Positions 29,379-36,986 of a stretch of 40,195 nt of DNA are shown here, piece by piece. The position numbers and the translations under genes are program-made. How positions within the stretch are numbered: the first letter of the stretch is position 1; the number at the start of each line of letters is the position of its first letter. The notes beneath the pieces were generated by a model. That model was not told the origin of the DNA. It saw nothing but the letters and a program-made list of their open reading frames with translations, and did no database searches. Source of the DNA: Martensiomyces pterosporus (lineage: Eukaryota > Kickxellomycota > Kickxellomycetes > Kickxellales > Kickxellaceae). The DNA is taken from the NCBI GenBank assembly GCA_025201845.1, contig MU604063.1, positions 1 through 40,195 on the forward strand. Direction: 5' to 3'.

Positions 29379-31070
29379 ATGTTTGACGAATTCAAAGCAG
29401 CCATTGCCGCCCAGCTCTCTGGGCTCTCGGGCGTTCCCGCAGAGACCATCGTCCCCGCCATCGACATCCCCAAGGTCAGCACACACGGCGATCTCGCCAT
29501 CGCCGTTCCTCGCCTTCGCGTGAAGGGGAACCCTGTGCAGTTCGCCAAGGACTGGGCGGAGAAGTTCGTGCCGAACGAGAGCATCACCGGCGCCGTCGCC
29601 ACTGGCCCCTACCTCAACTTCCGCATTGCTCGCGATACGTTCACCCGCAAGGTCCTGTCCTCGGTCTACAGCCAGCGCGCCGAGTACGGATGGAACAAGT
29701 CTGGAAACGGCAAGCGCGCCGTTGTCGAGTTCAGCTCCCCCAACATCGCCAAGCCGTTCCATGCCGGACATCTGCGCAGCACCATCATTGGAAACTTCAT
29801 CTGCAAGCTGTACACGGCTAACGGCTGGAACGTCGTCTCGATGAACTACCTGGGTGACTGGGGCAAGCAGTACGGCCTTCTCGCCATCGGCTTCCAGCGC
29901 TTTGGCTCCGAGGAGAAGCTTCTTGAGGACCCGATCAAGCACCTCTTTGACGTCTACGTTGCAATCAACAACGCAGCCACCGAGGACCCCTCGATCCACG
30001 ACGAGGCGCGCGCGTACTTCAAGAAGATGGAGGATGGCGACGAGTCTGCCCTTTCCCTGTGGAAGCGCTTCCGCGAGCTCAGCATTGCAAAGTACAAGGA
30101 CACCTACGCCCGCCTCGGCTTGTCGTTCGATGTCTACTCTGGCGAGTCGCAAGTCACAGAGGGCATGCACCGCGCCATGAAGATGCTCAACGACGCCGGT
30201 CTCCTTGAGGACTCTGAGGGCGCCAAGATCCTTGACCTCAAAAAGTACAAGCTCGAGAAGGCTGTCGTGCAAAAGAAGGACGGCACCACCCTCTACCTCA
30301 CCCGCGATATTGGCGCTGCCATTGAGCGCTACGAGCAGTACAGCTTTGACAAGATCATCTACGTCATCTCTTCCCAGCAGGACCTCCACGTCAAGCAGCT
30401 TTTCAAGACGCTCCAGCTGCTGGAGCTTCCTTATGCCGACCGCTTCCAGCACGTCAACTACGGCCTCGTCAAGGGCATGAGCACCCGCAAGGGCACCGTT
30501 GTCTTCCTGGACGACATGCTCCGCGAGAGCAAGGACAACATGCACAAGGTCATGCGTGAAAACGAGGCCAAGTACGCCCAGATCCCCAACCCCGACCAGG
30601 TCGCTGATGTTGTTGGCATGTCTGCCATTGTCATCCAAGACATGCTTGCCAAGCGCATCAAGGACTACGACTTCAACTGGGACCGCATCCTCACCTTTGA
30701 AGGAGACACTGGGCCGTACCTTCAGTATGCCCACGCTCGTCTATGCTCCCTCGAGCGCCGTGCCGGTGTCGAGGTCAGCCCTGACGCCGACGTCTCCCTT
30801 CTGTCGGAGCCTGCTGCTCAGGAGATCGTCACTCTCATTTCCCGCTACCCTGACGTCCTCGCCAGCACCATGCAGACCCTCGAGCCCTGCAGCGTTGTCC
30901 AGTACATGCTCAAGCTCAGCCACGCTGTCTCTGTTGCCTGGGAGTCGATCTGGGTTCACAACCAGCCCAAGGAGATCGCCGAGGCACGTCTTCTGATGTA
31001 CTGGAGTGCCCGCGTCGTTCTGGGCAACGCACTCACCCTTGTCGGTCTCCAGCCCGTCGAGCGCATGTAA
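29379..31070 (+). CDS. RARS: Arginyl-tRNA synthetase
   Basis: 563 residues from the ATG at 29379, single exon. The N-terminal add-1 domain (about 1-100, with STHGDLAIAVPRL) recognises tRNA. The class I HIGH motif appears as HAGH at 128-131 within SSPNIAKPFHAGHLRST. The KMSKS equivalent is MSTRKG at 367-372, and the DALR anticodon domain begins near GPYLQYAHARLCSLERR. The C-terminal LQPVERM is the usual ending. It charges tRNA-Arg in the cytosol; the leader upstream suggests an added mitochondrial form. Codon use is strongly biased to C-ending codons, as in RPL30, consistent with high expression. That bias also creates a 450-codon open frame on the opposite strand, which I reject. Confidence 0.97.
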   Translation: MFDEFKAAIAAQLSGLSGVPAETIVPAIDIPKVSTHGDLAIAVPRLRVKGNPVQFAKDWAEKFVPNESITGAVATGPYLNFRIARDTFTRKVLSSVYSQRAEYGWNKSGNGKRAVVEFSSPNIAKPFHAGHLRSTIIGNFICKLYTANGWNVVSMNYLGDWGKQYGLLAIGFQRFGSEEKLLEDPIKHLFDVYVAINNAATEDPSIHDEARAYFKKMEDGDESALSLWKRFRELSIAKYKDTYARLGLSFDVYSGESQVTEGMHRAMKMLNDAGLLEDSEGAKILDLKKYKLEKAVVQKKDGTTLYLTRDIGAAIERYEQYSFDKIIYVISSQQDLHVKQLFKTLQLLELPYADRFQHVNYGLVKGMSTRKGTVVFLDDMLRESKDNMHKVMRENEAKYAQIPNPDQVADVVGMSAIVIQDMLAKRIKDYDFNWDRILTFEGDTGPYLQYAHARLCSLERRAGVEVSPDADVSLLSEPAAQEIVTLISRYPDVLASTMQTLEPCSVVQYMLKLSHAVSVAWESIWVHNQPKEIAEARLLMYWSARVVLGNALTLVGLQPVERM

Positions 31071-31319
31071 ACTTCCAAACAAGGCCATTGTTTCCGAGCA
31101 CCAGCCAGCATTCATTAGTGTACAGGAGAATAGATATACGTATATTGCTGCCATGCTTTTGGCTTTCCTCCTTGCTCCTCTATTTCCCCTCCACGAGTTT
31201 ATGGTGTTCCGTAGATAGCCCTTGCCTTTATTATGCACACAGGAAAAGGTGTTCATGAGCGACGCACTGCCGTGCTCGAAATACGTACAAAATAGCGGGT
31301 CAGTCTCCCGCCGGCTGGC

Positions 31320-31872
31320 TCAGGCGCTGCCGCCTATCTGCTCCATCATCGCGTCAATAGAGTCGCCATCCTCAAGATCCAGCTGGTCGGGTGTGTTCTC
31401 ACCAGTGATGCGCTGGCCGTCAACCAGGAAGCGGACGGATCCAAGTGCCTGGCCGGTACGGCTGCAGTATGCCTGCATCAGCTTGGAGAGCTTGGTCTTG
31501 CGCTTGATCTTAAACAAGACCTCGGAGTTGTCCTATCCACAATCAAACAGACAGGGCGCGTGGTGTGCGTGTAGCTTGTATTAGCCAGGGGCATCCGCAG
31601 CACGACAAAGGACACTTCAAATTTACGAAAGCAGGAGTGCATGCAATGCGCCTGAGGCATGTTCTGTTTGCCCTTAGCTCTGCGCATTGCAGGACGCGAA
31701 AATAAGAGCAAAGCGCCGGCCGCAGAGAACAGGCGGGGTGCTACGTGTCCACAGCTTGCATACGTACTGGACCAACGACTTTGAGGTTGATGTGCTCGGC
31801 GCTGGCGTCGGGCTTTGTGTCCTTCACGTCGGCGGGAGGGTTTCCAGAGCTGTCGCCGTTGGTGGGATCCAT
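31320..31872 (-). CDS. SMT3: SUMO, ubiquitin-like modifier (two exons)
   Basis: Exon 1 is 31872-31768 and exon 2 is 31532-31320, giving 105 residues. The join reads AEHINLKVVGP-DNSEVLFKIKRK, matching the beta-grasp start of SUMO. TGQALGSVRFLVDGQRI and DLEDGDSIDAMMEQIGG follow. The protein ends Gly-Gly-Ser-Ala, so a Ulp protease must remove two residues to expose the di-glycine used for conjugation. The N-terminal 25 residues are an acidic, flexible tail with Lys17 and Lys20. The intron is 235 bases with donor GTACGT and acceptor GATAG. It is convergent with arginyl-tRNA synthetase, with 249 bases between the stops. Confidence 0.97.
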
Positions 31873-32426
31873 GGTGAGAAGCAAATAGTTCGAAATGAAA
31901 ACGCCAAAGCAGAGGCAGATGCCCAAGAAGTAAACAGAAAACAAAGAAAGCGGGGCCTGGCAGCGCAATAGCGTGTGTGAGCCTTTTGGCCCCGCTGCCT
32001 GCTCAAACATTTTCTGTCCAGCAGCGTCTTTCGTAATAGGCCAATCGAGCTGTCCGGCTCGGCTGCCTCGAACCGCCTGGGCGGCAGCCGCGCTGATCCG
32101 CTTGCTAATTGCACTTCATCAAGCAAGTTACATGGAAAATAAAGCTGGTGAAAGCAAAAACAAAGGCTGAGTGCTGGTGTTCTAAAATAAAAAGGGAAAG
32201 AAAGAGCTGCACTGGGCAATTGAGCGGCTCCATGGCGTTCTTGTTTTGGGGTGTGGGATGCGCGACAGTGGCAGCAACGCCTGCGGTGAGATGCATAGCC
32301 AGAGGACGTGTACACATGCGTAGAAGCTGCAGACCAGTTGCAAGCCATATCGCCATCAGAGTGAAGTGCACCGCCGCACACTAGAGTGACATTGCTGGCC
32401 ATTTCGCTGCTCGCACCTCACGATGA
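31873..32426. other. Intergenic region, PWWP-gene 3' end / SMT3 promoter
   Basis: 554 bases between two minus-strand genes, expected to hold the SMT3 promoter. Open frames overlap on both strands without any family feature. AT-rich sequence occurs at 32125-32200. Nothing else is visible. Confidence 0.45.
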
Positions 32427-34103
32427 CTAAGAGTCCGCCTTGGCTGCGCCGTTGGCCCCAGTGGCCGCAGAGACAGCTTCGGGGTTTGTACGCTTTGGAT
32501 CTGTTGCTGGTGTCGCGCGTCCGGGCTCTGCGCTGGACTCTGTCTCTTTACTAGCCGGTGGAGGAGAGGCTGGCTCTGCCGCCTTTGAGTCTCCAGCAGC
32601 CTTCGAGTCCACCTGGCCCTCGCCGTCAGGCTTACTCCGGGGCGACTCTGGTGCTGTGGGCTCGGTCGATCCCTCACGCCGCTTTACAATCAGCCGCCGC
32701 CACTTTTCAGCAAGCCGCCGAGCACGGCCCTTGATATCAAACTTCTCCTCAGGAGCGTCGCGCAGCCTATCTGAGCCTGCAATTACACGCATGACCTTGC
32801 CGAGCTTGGTCTCTTGGATCAGCTCCAGCGTCATATCGAACTCCTCAAGCTTTCTAAAGACATCGTGGACCGGTGTCAAGTCGTCCGGCAGAGGGCCCTT
32901 GATGATGGTCTTTTGAAGCCTGTGTCGGAGTTGCATAAGGAGCTGATAAGTCTTGCTGCGGTTTTTGAGATGCTGGTGGCTCTTGCTGCTGCCGCTGCCG
33001 CTGCGATCGTGCTTGGGGTCGTCCTTGGAGCCTGCATGGCCAGGCTGCCGGTCGTGGTGCTCAGGAGAGTGCCGAGCACTTGGCGAGCGCGAGTGTGGAG
33101 AGTCCTTTGCCTCATTTCGAGAGTCGTCGCTCCCTCCACGGCCGTTTCCGGCAGGCGATCCCCCATTGGATGTTTCCTCGTCATTGGCAGTCGTGCGCGA
33201 GCGTTTGGGCGTCGCTGTAGCCGCACCATCATCTTCAGAAGAGCTGTTGTCGTCATTGGTGCGTTTTTTGCTGGCTGCTGCCTTCTTTGATCGACTGCTG
33301 CTCTGTGCTTTTCTGTTGACTGGCTTTGCCCTTGTTGGCTGGTTCGAATCTGAGTCTGCAGAGTGCGTTCCAACATCCTCCTCCTCGTCCTCTTCCTCCT
33401 CTGGCTCCTCGTCCTCGTCCTCGTCTTCGTCCTCATCACCGTCGGCAGCAGCGCTAGACAGACTGCGCTTAATGATCTCATCGGCAATCGATGGGTCCTG
33501 TGCCTGCTTCAGTGCATCCGCAAACGAGGGATCCTTGCGGTTCTTTGCTTTGCTGCCAAACTTTGCAAGGTTCTGCTCATATGGTTCCAAGTTTTCAGGC
33601 GTCATCCACGCGCTAATAAGGAGCATATAGTATATGGTTAGAGCGACATCGTTTAGTACTCGCTCTTTCGCTCGTTCCTTTATGCCGCATTGCGAGTGGC
33701 CAGGGCAAGTGCGAGCACAGGCGGCCTTAACAATGCAGAAAACGCCCGCGCCACCAAGTGCCGCTGGGTATAGATTTACTTACTAGTCAAGAGAGCCAAA
33801 GAACAGAACAGGATACACGCGTCCACTGCGTGGCTTGCTATCCACGACCTCGTCCGAGAGCTCGCTCTCGTTCTCTATCTACAGTTAGCGTAAGACATCG
33901 AATGAGTGCAGCTTAGCAAACTGCGCGCTTTCAATGGCGCGAGAGAAGCGAAGATGGCCCATGCCAATGCTCCCTGTACAATGCATGCGAATGCTTGCCA
34001 GCGACGCAACGCAGCGCAGCGCACTTACCCGCGACGGCCACCAGGGATAGCCCTTTAGTTTTGCCCAGCATAAAGTTCCGGGTTCGTAAGTGCTCAAGAC
34101 CAT
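32427..34103 (-). CDS. PWWP-domain protein with TFIIS-N/IBD-like domain (three exons)
   Basis: Exons, in transcript order, are 34103-34029, 33878-33784 and 33612-32427, giving 451 residues. Exon 1 ends in KLKGYPWWPSR, carrying a perfect PWWP motif at residues 20-23. Exon 2 supplies VYPVLFFGSLDY and exon 3 continues AWMTPENLEPY, completing the aromatic cage region of a histone-methyl-lysine reader. A long acidic and Ser-rich linker follows (an Asp/Glu run encoded at 33376-33440). Then comes a helical domain from about residue 275 to 370 (KTYQLLMQLRHRLQKTII ... LAEKWRRLIV) resembling the TFIIS N-terminal or LEDGF integrase-binding fold. Introns are 150 and 171 bases with GTAAGT donors and TAG acceptors. 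Predicted: a nuclear reader of H3K36 methylation that recruits elongation factors. Confidence 0.85.
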
Positions 34104-34599
34104 TTTAAATGGCACAGATAGGTGTTCGCGCGAATAATACCGGGGGTATACGCTGGTATCGCTATGCGGCTTCTCGTTTATCAAGGCGCGCTATAACAGT
34201 ATGTGTGTATACGTGACTTTTGGTGCAAAGCAGTGCGCGCGCGTAGAGGCGGGTTTGTAGCTGCGAGTCGAGTATCCAGTCGCCCAAGACACGCGTTCAG
34301 AGAAGGTGGCCTGCCCGAAAACAGATGGTGTGGATTAAACAAGCCGAGAAAACCTGCCGATTCCACAGAAAGAAAAATACGTAGAGCAATAAAAGCGACG
34401 CTGCTGCTGATAGCGAAAAAGAAGAGGCGTATAGTGGGGGGACAGGATGGGGGTGCAAACCGAAGCGAGCAGCACCGCCACCCTATTCGCCCCCTTGCGC
34501 CCAGTCCTCTCCCCTGGAAAACGCGTCGTGTATGCCTGCGCCGTGCACAAGCGCTTCAGATCAGGGCTGCAGCCCGGATTAGCGCCAGCAGCCATATTG

Positions 34600-34626
34600 T
34601 CACGTGCATACAACACTCATCACGTG
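34600..34626. promoter_or_regulatory. Pair of TCACGTG E-boxes spaced 20 bp
   Basis: TCACGTG occurs at 34600-34606 and again at 34620-34626, the same orientation repeated with a 20-base period (about two helical turns). It lies about 260-290 bases upstream of RPL30 and 500 bases upstream of the PWWP gene. CACGTG is the site of bHLH factors such as Cbf1, which serve ribosomal protein genes in some fungi. Confidence 0.5.
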
Positions 34627-34679
34627 TAGTGTGGCGGGTGTGTGAGTCGGCTCGCGGGAGCCGGCGTCGCTGTGCCGGC

Positions 34680-34690
34680 AAAAAAATTTT
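34680..34690 (+). promoter_or_regulatory. RRPE-like A/T element upstream of RPL30
   Basis: Seven A followed by TTTTGG, about 200 bases before the RPL30 ATG, with a second weaker copy (TAAATTTTGC) at 34704-34712. It contains the AAAAATTTT core seen upstream of other translation genes in this window. Confidence 0.45.
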
Positions 34691-34886
34691 GGTGGGAGCC
34701 TAGTAAATTTTGCTTGTGGGAGGGCTGCGTTCGAGCAAGGCACTGCCCCAGGCACGAAGAGCTGGCTGTGGGGCTGCACTGCAGGATGTACTTAACAAAG
34801 CGGCTTGCGTGTAAGTGGGAGGCTCCTCCTTTTCCCTCTGTCCACACCAGCTGAGTAGAGATTACATTAAGCTTTATATAGTAGCA

Positions 34887-36105
34887 ATGGCCCCCTCGAA
34901 GAAGACCGTAAGTGCCGCTTGTTTGTGCTGCGTTCCTCTCTCCAGAGCGCACATGCACTGCAGCCGGGAGACCGCTCTGAGATGAGAATCGGAGACGCCT
35001 GTTCTTGGCGCACTCGACGGGAATTTGCAGGCGGCTCTTTTCGATTGCGAGACACTGGCAATGTGGGGATCGCAAGCGCTGATTGCTCGGTTGCAGCACG
35101 GCTAAGCATGCTGCTCTCTCTGGCTTGGGAGCGTGGGCGCTATTGTTTCGGCGCACAGTCACGCCAATTGCAGCCGTCTGTTTTGCGCGAGGAGGCTCTG
35201 CTACTCCCAACCGAGTTCGCCGTGCTTGTTCCTTTTTGCAAGAAGCGCTCAATCAGCAGGAGCACAGCAGGAATCGTTGTGGAGCCTTGCTCGCACAGGC
35301 GCTGCGCGGTCTGCTGTGCTATCTGTATTTCATGTTGCACGTTTGGCTGGGGAGAGAAGGCGATGCGGGCCACCCGTGATCTTCTGGGCCACCGACATGT
35401 GGCGGCAAACCTATGCTAGTTGGTGGTATGTCCATTTTTGCTAATGCCCTTGTCTGCCAACTGTGATTGTTGCTCATCTGTTCTCTGTAGTCCACTGGTG
35501 AGTCCATCAACTCCCGCCTTGCCCTCGTCATGAAGAGCGGCAAGTCGTCCCTCGGCTACAAGTCTACCCTGAAGAGCCTCCGCACTGGCAAGTGTAAGTA
35601 CAGCAACAGGACAGCACAGCACAGAACCGCTGGAGCCAGACATTGGCATTTGCTTTTTTTACTCGCTTCTCTCGGCATGAAGGTAGCACTGATCAGTAGT
35701 GATCGGATTGGCGGCGTCTTGGAACGGCACTAATGCTTGCGCCAGCTGCACGCTTGTTTTGTTTGACACCAATAGCCAAGCTGGTCCTCATCTCGGGCAA
35801 CACCCCTCCTCTCCGCAAGTCTGAGATCGAGTACTACGCCATGCTCGCCAAGACCAACGTCCACCACTTCAATGGAAGTAAGTATCATCACGCGCCCTGT
35901 CTGTGAGGGCTGGATGCATTGGAGTTGACATGCTGCTGCACTCAAGCTCATAAAGTACTAACCACCGTTTGTGGCTTCGCTCCCCTCTCACCCGCGCTGC
36001 ATAGACAACATCGATCTGGGCACTGCCTGCGGTAAGTACTTCCGCGTTGGCACCCTGTCCATCACCGATGCTGGTGACTCGGATATCCTCAAGACCGAGG
36101 CCTAA
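34887..36105 (+). CDS. RPL30: 60S ribosomal protein eL30 (four exons)
   Basis: Exons 34887-34907, 35491-35593, 35776-35877 and 36005-36105 give 108 residues. Exon 1 codes MAPSKKT only. The rest reads through [58 protein letters not shown] and [12 protein letters not shown], all diagnostic of eL30. The protein binds kink-turn RNA in the large subunit. In yeast it represses its own splicing through a kink-turn near the 5' splice site; I could not see such a structure by eye. Introns are 583, 182 and 127 bases, all with GTAAGT donors and TAG acceptors. Intron 3 has a TACTAAC branch motif. TTTATATA at 34873-34880 lies too close to the ATG to be its TATA box. Confidence 0.97.
34908..35490 (+). other. 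Long first intron of RPL30
   Basis: 583 bases, the longest intron in the window, entered after seven codons. Open frames inside it have no family features. A loose C-box-like GAGATGA near 34979 and a CTGA near 35080 could frame a C/D-box snoRNA, but I see no terminal stem or convincing guide, so this is only a place to look. Confidence 0.6.
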
Positions 36106-36986
36106 ATCGAGTAAAAAGGACTTTGTTTTCTTTTTGGAAAACCGGGGCTGGGTCGTAGCTGCTACCGCTCTGCGTCCTCCCCTGCTGTAGTTTTGTTTTT
36201 GCCTATCTTCAATGTGAACAGAAACAAAGAACACCCATTTCTACGCTTGTCGTCGCTTAGCGGCAGCAGAGAGGCTGCGGTGGAACGCTGCGCTTGATGG
36301 CCGCTGTGCTTGGCGCATTGCTAGAAGTGCCCTCTGGTCTTGATCAGACTGGACATGCACTAGATGCGCGCATGTATGTGTTTACATTCATACGCCGCTG
36401 GCGGTGGCAGTAGCGTGCATTTTATTTTCCAGCCATTGTTTCTGCCGCCCAGCCAATGGGCAGAGCTGCGCTGGCGGGCTCTACTTTTCTTGGTCTTGCC
36501 TGTTGTTTCATCTCTTGGTCTGTGGCTGCAGCAGATGTGCTATATTAAGCGGTGCGGTTGCAAGCGCGTTGATGCACTGGGATTTTCAGGCAGTCCGCTT
36601 TGCAGCACCACCCACAGGCGGTGCTTGAAGCGCATCAGCCTTTCGTCTTTTCTGCGCTTCCTCCGCCTGCTCAGGCTTTCCTCCAAGCTGTATACACTGT
36701 GTCCTGTTTTACTTTTGTGCTTATATTGTCTCTGCCTCGCCCACCCGCCCTCTTCACCACAGCTGCTTGCACCTGGCCTCCGTTCATACTTCAATACACA
36801 AAGCATAGGCGGCGCAGCCTGTAAGGAATAGGAGCTTCTGCTGCCAACCCGTGCTGCCCTTCTTACAGGTAGATTGCAGAGCTTGGCCCTTGGCACTTTG
36901 CACAGCTCTGTCCAGCCAAAGCAACCACAGGGATACACCCACGCACACATACACGCCGCCTCAGCGCCAAAGAGGGAGTAAGCGCG
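36106..36986. other. Intergenic region between RPL30 and DH-PH-FYVE gene
   Basis: 881 bases between two plus-strand genes. An open frame at 36364-36831 has hydrophobic, low-quality translation and no family features. The stretch should contain the promoter of the exchange factor. An upstream exon of that gene is possible but not required, because its DH domain starts naturally in the exon at 36987. Confidence 0.45.

Larger units (their letters stand above)
34104..34886. promoter_or_regulatory. Divergent promoter region, PWWP gene / RPL30
   Basis: 783 bases between divergent starts. It holds two TCACGTG boxes 20 bases apart (34600 and 34620), an A7T4 element at 34680-34690 and AAATTTT at 34705-34711. 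A pyrimidine-rich block at 34823-34843 could be the RPL30 transcription start. A GTAAGT at 34811 could be a donor of a tiny 5' UTR intron, but I cannot support that. Confidence 0.6.

Noticed and set aside
29376..30734. 452-codon open frame antisense to arginyl-tRNA synthetase
   Set aside because: It mirrors the synthetase almost exactly, is rich in Val, Leu and Asp as expected from reversed biased codons, and shows no family motif.
33341..33350. tRNA B-box-like GGTTCGAATC
   Set aside because: It lies inside the coding exon of the PWWP protein and has no matching A box or cloverleaf around it.
34811..34850. Possible 40-base 5' UTR intron of RPL30 (GTAAGT to CAG)
   Set aside because: Too short for the introns seen here and ends in CAG, whereas all supported introns end in TAG.
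34873..34880. TTTATATA as RPL30 TATA box
   Set aside because: It ends six bases before the start codon, too close to direct a transcript containing that ATG.
36364..36831. 155-codon plus-strand frame upstream of the exchange factor
   Set aside because: Hydrophobic and Cys/Leu-rich from pyrimidine-rich DNA, no family features, and not in a position needed by the DH domain.
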